A DNA stretch of 32,268 nt. Source: Muribaculaceae bacterium. GTDB taxonomy: Bacteria; Bacteroidota; Bacteroidia; Bacteroidales; Muribaculaceae. The notes beneath the pieces were generated by a model. That model was not told the origin of the DNA. It saw nothing but the letters and a program-made list of their open reading frames with translations, and searched no databases. Position numbers and translations under genes: made by a program. Positions 22,572-29,337 of this stretch are shown one piece after another. The first letter of the stretch is position 1. Each line of letters starts with the position of its first letter. The stretch lies in contig JAIDSL010000163.1 in NCBI GenBank assembly GCA_029061255.1, positions 1 through 32,268 on the forward strand, given 5' to 3'.

Positions 22572-25034
22572 TTATCTTGCCACGATAAAGATGCTTTCGT
22601 AGGGTCTTAGGCTTAATATGGAGTCATGCTTAATGATTCTTTCAGCAGTCAAAGGATTCCAGACCTCCAGATGCTTTCTATCTGACCGGAGTCTTAACGG
22701 TGAAGAGAAGGGTTTCTGACTATGGTTGTATACAAAGTAGATATCCTCATCTTCGGTCTGACGATGAGTGAAATATACCTTGCTTTCCGGGAGATCATCA
22801 CTCTTTATGTGTAAGTCGGGGGAGAATCCTGTCTTTGCTAACGCATCGGCAAGAGTCTCTCCTTTATCGCATCTGACGATGGGCATACCTCGTTTTTTCA
22901 GGATTTCAAACATCTTTTCCGCTTCCTCGGAAATATCGGAACGGTCTTGGACAGCGAGTATTCTGTATTCCGGTGATAGCTCTGTCGGATTCTCTATCCA
23001 CTGCTTTAAGGAAGCAGGGGTGCATACGTCGAAATTGTATCCTTCCGGGATTTCAGGCAGTTTGAATGCCATGGTCTTAGCCGGAAGGTCACTGCCGATA
23101 TAAACAAGAATATCCACTACAGGGCGACCCGCCTGAAGCATCTGCGAGCAACGGGCTTGATATTCCCAGAAATGTTCACGGCTCTTGTCCCAAGCCGAAT
23201 TGTGACGGTGGAAGATATATGGATGTGCGCTTGCCGAGTCGTCATATTTCCTGTCGAGCCATGGTTGATAAGAGGAAGCGCAAACCACAAATTCATTTAT
23301 CCCTTTGCAGTAGGCAAGATTGGCAATCTGAAGCAGCTCATGCCATCCACGCTCTTTCCATATTGAATCGTTTTCATTTTCCGGGAAGAAATAAGGAGAA
23401 TCTGTGAAGGCTTCTCCGGAAGCAATTTTTTTTCCGTAGAGGTGAGCTGCCGATGCGGCATCAAGACAGTCATAGTTTCCGTTTTTCTGATAACCCCAGA
23501 ATTCCCCCTGAGGTTTTGCCACACAGCCTCGTGAAGCTATGTTGTCGTTGGTGCATCCGAGCATAGCCTGAGAAGTCAGTGTCACTCCGTCGCGACGGCA
23601 AAGAGATTCGATTGTGCCGTAAAACTGTTCTCTGACAAGTTCGCTTAGGGTGAGTTTGAAATCTCTGAGAAATTTTTCCGTGGCTTCACGACTATCTACG
23701 ATATAGCCACCGAGAGCCGGAATCCATCTTTCGATGTCATAACCGCGCAATCTCTTGAAATGATCAGGCATCTTTTCCGTCCAGTTTGCTATTCCGGCTT
23801 CATGGCTGTCGATTTGCATGCCCCCGGGTTTGCATCCGATCGAGGTAAGGGTATCGTGGATAGCCTTAAAGTAACTGTTATAGTGTATTTCTGCAGCTTT
23901 GGCGCTCAATACGTCAGCCTCCGGCCAAGTCTTGGCATGTAGGGTATCTCCGTTCCAGACAATTCGTGAGCGTCCATGCTTGGCGTGACCCCCTGTCGGC
24001 GCGTATCCGATGATGACATCGCCCGCAAAGGGTTTGAAATCTGAATTTCGGTCTATTGCGCATTCCGAAGGAAGTTCGCTGCGGAGACCGCTCTTGTTTT
24101 CCCAGTTGTCTGTCATGTCATAGCTCATCAGGCGTATGTTTTCCAGATAAAGGTTATTGTGTTTTTCAGAGGAACCTTGCCAGTCGTGTATGTTAAGGCG
24201 GAAGAAGCGTGCTGTGACAGGTGGGAAGTTGACGGTGCGCTGGCGGCTTTTATGTCCGATCACGTCCTCGATTCCTCGGAGTGAAGTGACAGTGGTCCAG
24301 TTTATACCGTCATCGCTACATTCGAGTTCTCCGATAGGAGGGAAGAGGATATACATCGCCCCGAAATAGTCTTTTTGTGGCTTGCCGGGGATATTCATTG
24401 ATCCATAAGCTCCTTTCCCTCTCGGTCTTGCTATGTAGCTAATGGTGCGAATTTCTTTTGTAGTCCCGAAATCAGCTGTGATCTGAAGAGGTTTGTTGTC
24501 AAGTAATGTGACTCGCTCTTTGAGTATCAGCGTGTCGATGAATGTTGATTCCACAGGAAGGGGAGTGGATATAGATGTGAGAGGTCGGAAACCTGCCGGG
24601 GCTTCTTCTCCCGGTCTCAGTGTCACTATCTTTTGCATTCCGTTTTCAGGAGTTATCCAAGGTCCTCCTGCTACATAACCGTTTGTAGATGCTATATCGA
24701 AAGTCAGCCCAACTTCCTTAGCTTTGAGAGCAGCATACTTGAGCATTTCCCACCAATCCTGAGAGAGTGCAGGGCAAGCGCCTTCCTGATTGCCATGCGT
24801 CTGATCATAGAACACTACGCCTCCTATGCCTGCATCCTTGAACGCTTGCAAATCTGCATCAATACCTTCACGAGTTGTCTCAGTCTCACCGTGAAACCAC
24901 CACAGTTTCGTTCGAGCCTCGTTTGATGGATTGATAAAGGAGTTCCATAGACTGTCGGCTTTACAGGGGAAAGATATCAAAAAAGAGAGGAGCAGAATCG
25001 ATATATAGGTTGTAAAATTGATTATCGGTTTCAT
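22572..25034 (-). CDS. Secreted glycoside hydrolase, GH106-like (possible alpha-L-rhamnosidase)
   Basis: The 820-residue protein has a signal peptide (MKPIINFTTYISILLLSFLISFPCKA). The mature N-terminus, TKLWWFHGETETTREGIDADLQAFKDAGIGGVVFYDQ, matches the opening of the large GH106 / glycosyl-hydrolase family (TIM barrel). An F5/8C-like beta-sandwich insert follows (about 180-290; ECSDDGINWTTVTSLRGIE). Later come GMQIDSHEAGIANWTEKMPDHFK and KKIASGEAFTDSPYFFPEN (about 540), where catalytic glutamates are expected. GH106 members cleave alpha-L-rhamnosides of pectin. It is shorter than many family members, so activity could differ. The promoter sits so close that the mRNA is nearly leaderless. Confidence 0.78.
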   Translation of the reverse strand: MKPIINFTTYISILLLSFLISFPCKADSLWNSFINPSNEARTKLWWFHGETETTREGIDADLQAFKDAGIGGVVFYDQTHGNQEGACPALSQDWWEMLKYAALKAKEVGLTFDIASTNGYVAGGPWITPENGMQKIVTLRPGEEAPAGFRPLTSISTPLPVESTFIDTLILKERVTLLDNKPLQITADFGTTKEIRTISYIARPRGKGAYGSMNIPGKPQKDYFGAMYILFPPIGELECSDDGINWTTVTSLRGIEDVIGHKSRQRTVNFPPVTARFFRLNIHDWQGSSEKHNNLYLENIRLMSYDMTDNWENKSGLRSELPSECAIDRNSDFKPFAGDVIIGYAPTGGHAKHGRSRIVWNGDTLHAKTWPEADVLSAKAAEIHYNSYFKAIHDTLTSIGCKPGGMQIDSHEAGIANWTEKMPDHFKRLRGYDIERWIPALGGYIVDSREATEKFLRDFKLTLSELVREQFYGTIESLCRRDGVTLTSQAMLGCTNDNIASRGCVAKPQGEFWGYQKNGNYDCLDAASAAHLYGKKIASGEAFTDSPYFFPENENDSIWKERGWHELLQIANLAYCKGINEFVVCASSYQPWLDRKYDDSASAHPYIFHRHNSAWDKSREHFWEYQARCSQMLQAGRPVVDILVYIGSDLPAKTMAFKLPEIPEGYNFDVCTPASLKQWIENPTELSPEYRILAVQDRSDISEEAEKMFEILKKRGMPIVRCDKGETLADALAKTGFSPDLHIKSDDLPESKVYFTHRQTEDEDIYFVYNHSQKPFSSPLRLRSDRKHLEVWNPLTAERIIKHDSILSLRPYESIFIVAR

Positions 25035-25041
25035 ATATTTG

Positions 25042-25073
25042 CAAAATTACTGAATCTTTCTCTCTTTTGCAAA
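25042..25073 (-). promoter_or_regulatory. Promoter of the GH106-like gene, nearly leaderless
   Basis: Read on the minus strand, TTTG (25073-25070), 20 bases, then TAATTTTG (25049-25042). Only seven bases separate the -7 box from the ATG (25034), so the expected leader is about 0-3 nt. Confidence 0.75.
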
Positions 25074-25098
25074 TGAAAACATATCTAAAACTTGGTTT

Positions 25099-25833
25099 TC
25101 AGAATTTGAAGGAGTCGGCATATTGGTCGATAATCATTTCCATCTTGGAATTAATGTCATCAATTCTTTTTAGAAGTTTCAACATCTCTGAAGAAGTATT
25201 TATTGGCATAGTTTTGAGCATATTTATCTGACTTTGCAGGTTGTTTATCATATCGCGGTAGGTCTGCAAAGTTCTCATTAAGTCTGCATACCGCGTACTG
25301 TTGGCGGGACTTTGCGCAACATCAACACCAAAGCTTTCGAAAAGATCGGCGAGGGAGTCCTTATTAAGCCATGCGTTGGTCATGAACGTATACTGCTGTT
25401 GGTTGTGTATGTCGTAGTAGCCGTTGTGCACGGTCATGTCGACAGTAAAGCCAGGTATGAAGTATATCTGTATCCATGCAGGGCATAGATCATCACCCGG
25501 CATGATGGCACGTATACGTCCGGCCTTCATTGTGCTGAGATCAGTCTCAAAGCGAAACCTTTTGTTTTTAACCGGAACGCAAGCCACTAAGTCGGATTCT
25601 GTAATCTCTTTGTCGATATCAGTTATATATATATTATAGCACGAGTCAGGAATGTCGATTGCTACATGCCCGTCAATGACGAACTTATGCTGCCCTGTTA
25701 TGGCTTGCTCTCCTTCTGAAGTCATCATGCGGCTTTCCGATAAAGTATTCTTATCTTTCTTTGCGTCCATTTCTAATGGGAAAGAAGTCACAAGAGTTAA
25801 TACAAGGAGAATGGAGGTTAGAATTCTTTTCAT
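25099..25833 (-). CDS. Secreted DUF4369-like protein with C-terminal coiled coil
   Basis: The 244-residue product has a signal peptide (MKRILTSILLVLTLVTSFPLEMDA). A beta-rich region (about 50-150; FVIDGHVAIDIPDSCYNIYITD, then RFRFETDLSTMKAGRIRAIM and FIPGFTVDMTVHNGYYDI) resembles the DUF4369 domain found at the N-terminus of Bacteroidetes TlpA-like thioredoxins. Here no thioredoxin CxxC domain follows. Instead the C-terminal 70 residues form a predicted helical heptad region (TYRDMINNLQSQINMLKTM...LLKRIDDINSKMEMII). It is last in the sigma / anti-sigma / DUF4369 operon, 29 bases after the preceding gene, so it may be a regulated output or part of envelope-stress sensing. Confidence 0.75.
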   Translation of the reverse strand: MKRILTSILLVLTLVTSFPLEMDAKKDKNTLSESRMMTSEGEQAITGQHKFVIDGHVAIDIPDSCYNIYITDIDKEITESDLVACVPVKNKRFRFETDLSTMKAGRIRAIMPGDDLCPAWIQIYFIPGFTVDMTVHNGYYDIHNQQQYTFMTNAWLNKDSLADLFESFGVDVAQSPANSTRYADLMRTLQTYRDMINNLQSQINMLKTMPINTSSEMLKLLKRIDDINSKMEMIIDQYADSFKF

Positions 25834-25862
25834 AATCTTCTGATTTTTCGGGATGGTAGTTA

Positions 25863-26519
25863 TTATTGATAAACGTTTTCTTCTGTCATTAATTGCGAAA
25901 TATATGCTTGGTTTGCCTCTATTTCATCTCGCATCCGCTCGATGTAGGCTATCTCAGCGTTTCGGCGTGTTTCGATCAAACGCGTCCTTATTTCATCCGG
26001 ATCCAAAGATTCCTCCTTGTTGACCATTGGCATCTCGCCTTCTGTCACCGGTTGGGGTTCAGTTTCTGTAAGATTCTCCTCCAAGATAATGGGTTTTGAG
26101 GATTTGGCTTGTCGGGACTGATTCTTCTTCGTTGGAATCAATTTGGAAACCTGTTCTTTCTCCGGAAAAGCTTGTGTGGTGGCGGCAAGAAGCTGTTTTT
26201 GGGGAGTAATCTTTATAGTATCGGCTGGGGTAGGGGTCTGATTTTCAATTTTAGCCGTAATCTGTGGTGTTTCTGCGGCAGTGTCTGTCTTGCTGAAATG
26301 GAATGCGGTAATGATTACTATTGCCACTACGGCTGCAGCTACAGTCGCAGTGAGGTACGGAATCCAGCGATAGCGTCGATGATGCCGGATTGACCGAGCC
26401 TCTGTCATCACCCGATCCTTAAAATCGGAAGAGACTTTGAACTCACATCTTGGACTCAGAATATCTTCGATGTCAAGATCCTCGTCGTATATTTTATCGT
26501 TATCTTCATTCATTTTCAT
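25863..26519 (-). CDS. Probable anti-sigma factor (single-pass membrane protein)
   Basis: The 218-residue protein has an N-terminal cytosolic part (1-52, acidic then basic), one transmembrane segment (about 53-75; WIPYLTATVAAAVVAIVIITAFHF) and a long extracytoplasmic part. The outer part is rich in Thr/Pro/Lys and ends in a charged helix (about 165-218; RRNAEIAYIERMRDEIEANQAYISQLM). It lies 28 bases downstream of an ECF sigma gene in the same direction. That position plus the topology is the usual signature of the cognate anti-sigma factor. I see no zinc-binding HxxxCxxC motif, so it would be a non-ZAS type. The assignment rests on context and topology. Confidence 0.72.
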   Translation of the reverse strand: MKMNEDNDKIYDEDLDIEDILSPRCEFKVSSDFKDRVMTEARSIRHHRRYRWIPYLTATVAAAVVAIVIITAFHFSKTDTAAETPQITAKIENQTPTPADTIKITPQKQLLAATTQAFPEKEQVSKLIPTKKNQSRQAKSSKPIILEENLTETEPQPVTEGEMPMVNKEESLDPDEIRTRLIETRRNAEIAYIERMRDEIEANQAYISQLMTEENVYQ

Positions 26520-26547
26520 ATATGAGTATATTGGGTAGATTGATATA

Positions 26548-27042
26548 TCATTGGTTTAGCTTTTGGCGGATATGTCGGATAGCATATCGGTATCTTGACT
26601 TTACAGTAGCTTCCGGGATATCTTGAAGATCTGCAATTTGACAAAAAGTCAAACCATCGTAGCATTTGAGCCGTACTGTCTCGGCCTGTTCGAAAGGTAG
26701 ACCATCAAGGAGAATGCATATACGGCGGAATTCCTCATCGATGTCCCGGTCGGCAATATCGGGAATATCGCCGATCTCTTCAAGCCTGAGAGAAGGGGGC
26801 TTTTTGCGCCGGAGATGATCAATACAGGCATTGCTGACGCTTCGGAGCAGAAAACTCTCATGACTTCGAATTTCCTTACCGGCAGAAATCACCCCGTAGA
26901 GGCGCAGAAGCACGTCTTGCACGATATCTTCAGCAACTTCGCGCGCTCCGACACGCATGAATGCGAATCGGAACAGTCGGTCCTGATATAGGTCGACTAT
27001 CTCTTCGAAGAAGTCTATGTCGGATTTTTTTTTCGAATTCAT
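26548..27042 (-). CDS. ECF-family RNA polymerase sigma factor
   Basis: The 164-residue protein has the two ECF domains. Sigma2 covers about 10-77, with the core-binding and -10-recognition helices VDLYQDRLFRFAFMRVG.REVAEDIVQDVLLRLY and SFLLRSVSNACIDHLRRKK. Sigma4 covers about 105-162 (LDGLPFEQAETVRLKCYDGLTFCQIADLQDIPEATVKSRYRYAIRHIRQKL), the -35-binding helix-turn-helix. Length and linker are typical. It heads a three-gene operon with a probable anti-sigma factor and a DUF4369-like secreted protein. Upstream is a 16-bp perfect palindrome (27089-27104) in the divergent space. Confidence 0.93.
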   Translation of the reverse strand: MNSKKKSDIDFFEEIVDLYQDRLFRFAFMRVGAREVAEDIVQDVLLRLYGVISAGKEIRSHESFLLRSVSNACIDHLRRKKPPSLRLEEIGDIPDIADRDIDEEFRRICILLDGLPFEQAETVRLKCYDGLTFCQIADLQDIPEATVKSRYRYAIRHIRQKLNQ

Positions 27043-27088
27043 GAATTGGATTACGCGCTTTTATATAGAATGACGCAAGGGCGCACGA

Positions 27089-27104
27089 AAAGATTTAAAT
27101 CTTT
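27089..27104. promoter_or_regulatory. 16-bp perfect palindrome between the sigma and DUF3108-like genes
   Basis: AAAGATTTAAATCTTT is fully self-complementary with no spacer. It lies 46 bases upstream of the sigma gene and 74 bases upstream of the plus-strand gene, a good place for a dimeric regulator. No consensus -33/-7 promoter is visible on either side. Confidence 0.45.
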
Positions 27105-27178
27105 GATAATTTTTTTCAACCTTATAAGTTAATATTTGTTTTATGGTAAATTAAACCTTATTAAACGATAGAAATACT

Positions 27179-27904
27179 ATGAAAAAGACGATTCTACTGC
27201 TTTTCGCTTTTGTTGCCGCCCTCACAGGTATGGCACAGGTGCAAATTCCTTATCAGGAGCTTCCTTACAACGTACATTATCACTGGGGAATTGTAGATGT
27301 GAACATTGGTCATGGCAAGGTGACACTTTCTTCACAAGGAAATCAGTTTAATGCTACTCTCGACGGCAATACTATCCCCTGGGAAGGTCGAATCTTTTGT
27401 GTGAGCGATACACTGAATGCTACAATGACCCCGGGCACTCCTTATAGCCATGAGAGGGTAGACTATGAAAACGGATGGTATCTGAAGCCAAAGGTGATGG
27501 AATATCGTAGCGACGGTTTTGTTGCATCAAATCCCGCTAACTATAAGAATATCGCCGGTCAAGGGGAGCTCAATGCCGATGCAGAGACGATGGAGGCTGT
27601 GACTGTCACTGCCGATATGCTCGGGATGTTCTATTATTTCCACGAGATTGATTTTGCAAGTATGTCGCCGGGTCAGCAGGTGACAATCCCCATTGAAGGT
27701 GGATATGCACAGTCGGTGACTGTGACATATAATGGAGAATCAAATTATGGAGGATATTCTACATACTCCGTTTCATTCGAGTACACTTATCAGGGAGCGG
27801 CAACGGGCTATGCCGTACAGGCACAGGTAGACCAAAGCAGTAGGATTCCGGTGCTTCTCAGCGCTGAACTCGCCATCGGCCATGTGGAGATGATCTATGA
27901 ATAA
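27179..27904 (+). CDS. Secreted DUF3108-like protein of unknown function
   Basis: The 241-residue product has a signal peptide (MKKTILLLFAFVAALTGMAQ). The mature part opens with ELPYNVHYHWGIVDVNIGHGKVTLSSQGNQFNATLDG. This resembles the start of DUF3108, a periplasmic beta-rich domain in which a substrate-like pattern Y.v.....v..G......g is repeated. A second region is Gly/Ser/Tyr-rich (YNGESNYGGYSTYSVSFEYTYQG). There is no lipobox, so the protein is probably periplasmic. It is divergent from the sigma operon and is followed by a strong terminator. DUF3108 assignment is by pattern only. Confidence 0.72.
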   Translation: MKKTILLLFAFVAALTGMAQVQIPYQELPYNVHYHWGIVDVNIGHGKVTLSSQGNQFNATLDGNTIPWEGRIFCVSDTLNATMTPGTPYSHERVDYENGWYLKPKVMEYRSDGFVASNPANYKNIAGQGELNADAETMEAVTVTADMLGMFYYFHEIDFASMSPGQQVTIPIEGGYAQSVTVTYNGESNYGGYSTYSVSFEYTYQGAATGYAVQAQVDQSSRIPVLLSAELAIGHVEMIYE

Positions 27905-27934
27905 TTGAGAATATAGAATTTGCTTAATATATTT

Positions 27935-27970
27935 AATGCGGATCGCTTGGTTAAGCGGTCCGCATTTACT
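27935..27970 (+). terminator. Terminator of the DUF3108-like gene
   Basis: AATGCGGATCGCTT (27935-27948) pairs with AAGCGGTCCGCATT (27953-27966): 14 bp with one wobble and a GGTT loop. A T-containing tail follows. Confidence 0.85.
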
Positions 27971-27976
27971 TTCTAT

Positions 27977-28040
27977 GCGCCAAGTACGGAAGTGAAAACG
28001 CGACAAGTACGGAAGTTAAAGCGCGCCAAGTACGGAAATA
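27977..28040. repeat. Three tandem copies of a 23-bp repeat
   Basis: The core CAAGTACGGAA starts at 27981, 28004 and 28027, an exact 23-base period. The unit is roughly GCGCCAAGTACGGAAGTTAAA; copies differ at a few positions and the third diverges after its core. Spacing is not a multiple of three and there are no unique spacers. It lies between a terminator and the truncated DUF4143 gene. Confidence 0.85.
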
Positions 28041-28076
28041 ACTTTTATATATAGTTGATTTATAGTAGAATAATGT

Positions 28077-28466
28077 TTGGATGGAAATCATCGAATTAGG
28101 TTAGAATTCACGTCAAACGACCTCAATACATTTGGCTTTATTTTTGAATGTCTATGTGTAAGAGATTTAAGGATGTATGCTCAACCTCTTGATGGAAAAG
28201 TATATCATTTCAGGGATAAGTCAGGCCTTGAGTGTGATGCAGTTGTGCATCTCCGAAATGGCAGTTATGGTCTGGTCGAAATCAAATTGGGAGGAGATAA
28301 GTTAATCAATGAAGGCGCTGCAAACCTGATAAAACTGCATAACCGCATCGACACTACAAAGATGAAAGCCCCTTCATTCGAGATGGTGCTGACGGCATTA
28401 GGAGACTATGCCTACCGTCGCACGGACAGAGTCTTTGTGGTCCCTGTCGGCTGCCTAAAAGACTGA
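28077..28466 (+). pseudogene. Remnant of an AAA ATPase with C-terminal DUF4143 domain
   Basis: Only 129 codons remain, from a TTG without a good start; an in-frame TAA lies just upstream (28071-28073). From about residue 17 the sequence (DLNTFGFIFECLCVRDLRMYA, then YHFRDKSGLECDAVVHLRNGSYGLVEIKLGG) is the C-terminal nuclease-like DUF4143 part of the common Bacteroidales ATPase of about 400 residues. The family ending VPVGCLKD is intact. The N-terminal P-loop ATPase is missing, so the gene is a 5'-truncated relic. Three tandem 23-bp repeats sit just upstream, at or near the deletion junction. Confidence 0.82.
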
Positions 28467-28559
28467 AATTATATTCCGTAATTTTATAAATTGATCTAAA
28501 ATATTAACGTTAAATTGTGAAATTTTCGATGGAAAACTAAAACTTTTTAAGTAAGATAA

Positions 28560-28591
28560 TTTGTATTTGTAATACAAATGTGTTAGCTTTG
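28560..28591 (+). promoter_or_regulatory. Toxin-antitoxin promoter with overlapping operator
   Basis: TTTG (28560-28563), 20 bases, then TAGCTTTG (28584-28591). A perfect inverted repeat, ATTTGTATT/AATACAAAT with a 3-base centre, spans 28559-28579. It covers the -33 box and most of the spacer, as expected of an operator bound by the RHH antitoxin. Confidence 0.75.
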
Positions 28592-28604
28592 CATACAAAA
28601 AGAT

Positions 28605-28862
28605 ATGATTATGGAATTAGCAATACAGAAAAAAGCGCAGAGCTTCCGTTTGCCTGTGGAACTCATAGAGCGTTTGAAGAAAATGGCAAAGAGGGAAAAC
28701 CGCAGTCTAAATAACTTCGTAGAGTGTGCGTTGTTAGATCTTGCATATTCAGAGCCGAATGAAGAGACAAAAGCTGCTATCGAAGAGGCGAGGTCTGGAA
28801 AGCTTCAGGGTCCCCTTGATGTGTCGAGTGTAGAAGCAATGTATAAGTCTATGGGATTATGA
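28605..28862 (+). CDS. Ribbon-helix-helix antitoxin of a type II toxin-antitoxin pair
   Basis: The product is 85 residues, or 83 if translation starts at the second in-frame ATG (28611). The N-terminal half, KAQSFRLPVELIERLKKMAKRENRSLNNFVECALLDL, is a ribbon-helix-helix DNA-binding domain. The C-terminal half (EPNEETKAAIEEARSGKLQGPLDVSSVEAMYKSMGL) is the toxin-binding arm usual in the Bacteroides family paired with YafQ/RelE-like toxins. Its promoter carries a matching palindromic operator. Its stop codon overlaps the toxin ATG (ATGA). The antitoxin is intact although the toxin is truncated. Confidence 0.88.
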   Translation: MIMELAIQKKAQSFRLPVELIERLKKMAKRENRSLNNFVECALLDLAYSEPNEETKAAIEEARSGKLQGPLDVSSVEAMYKSMGL

Positions 28863-29005
28863 AAATCCTAAGATTCTCCACTCAGTATAAAAAGGACGCT
28901 AAGAAGTTTCGTAATCAACCGAAGAAGATGGAGAAGGTTGCCAAAATACTTCAGTGTCTTCGGGATGAGAAACAAATTCCGGAGAATGCATATATATCAT
29001 TTTGA
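28859..29005 (+). pseudogene. Truncated YafQ/RelE-family toxin
   Basis: The ATG overlaps the antitoxin stop by four bases. The first 42 codons (MKILRFSTQYKKDAKKFRNQ, then KKMEKVAKILQCLRDEKQIPE) are the N-terminal half of a YafQ-like mRNA interferase. After IPE the frame runs into unrelated sequence (NAYISF) and stops. Full-length members are about 90 residues and carry their catalytic His and acidic residues in the missing half. The gene should therefore be inactive. It was too short to stand out as a normal ORF. Confidence 0.8.
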
Positions 29006-29199
29006 ATTGGATCGATACTGTTTTCATAAATCTTTATCTTTGACATGTTTTGTGGCTCAAAGCCATCGTATGGTCTTTTGATATCCAGCTTTATATGTGA
29101 TGAGAACCAACCGGCATCGATTGTTCGCATTCTAAAATACTTGTCTATCTCAATGGCAATAAGCTGCTTTTCTTCTTTTATCATTTTTGTGAAGATCAA
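28951..29199 (-). CDS. Minus-strand hypothetical fragment facing the truncated toxin
   Basis: This is an 82-codon frame on the opposite strand. Residues 1-71 (KEEKQLIAIEIDKYFRMRTI, then KLDIKRPYDGFEPQNMSKIK) look like genuine protein. The last 11 codons are merely the complement of the toxin gene. It appears to be the N-terminal part of another gene joined to the toxin remnant near 28985. I do not recognise the family and see no promoter upstream. Confidence 0.33.
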   Translation of the reverse strand: MIFTKMIKEEKQLIAIEIDKYFRMRTIDAGWFSSHIKLDIKRPYDGFEPQNMSKIKIYENSIDPIQNDIYAFSGICFSSRRH

Positions 29200-29273
29200 T
29201 TTATAGAAACTATTTCAAGTCACTATAGTCTAAAAGATGGTATTGTCACACTAATATGTAACCCGAACGATAG

Positions 29274-29305
29274 TAAAGGGACGCACGAACCGTGCGTCCC
29301 TACAA
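29274..29305. repeat. REP-like palindromic element, copy 1
   Basis: AGGGACGCACG (29277-29287) pairs perfectly with CGTGCGTCCCT (29291-29301), 11 bp with a 3-base loop. Its reverse complement, including the flanking CTTG, matches the element at the right end of the window. It lies 32 bases beyond the stop of the GH2-type gene and may also act as its terminator. Confidence 0.82.
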
Positions 29306-29337
29306 GGTTAATGGTATATCAAGTAATAATTGATTAG

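Noticed and set aside
27977..28040. CRISPR array
   Set aside because: The three copies are directly tandem with a 23-base period and only short, repeat-like sequence between cores. There are no unique spacers and no cas genes in the window.
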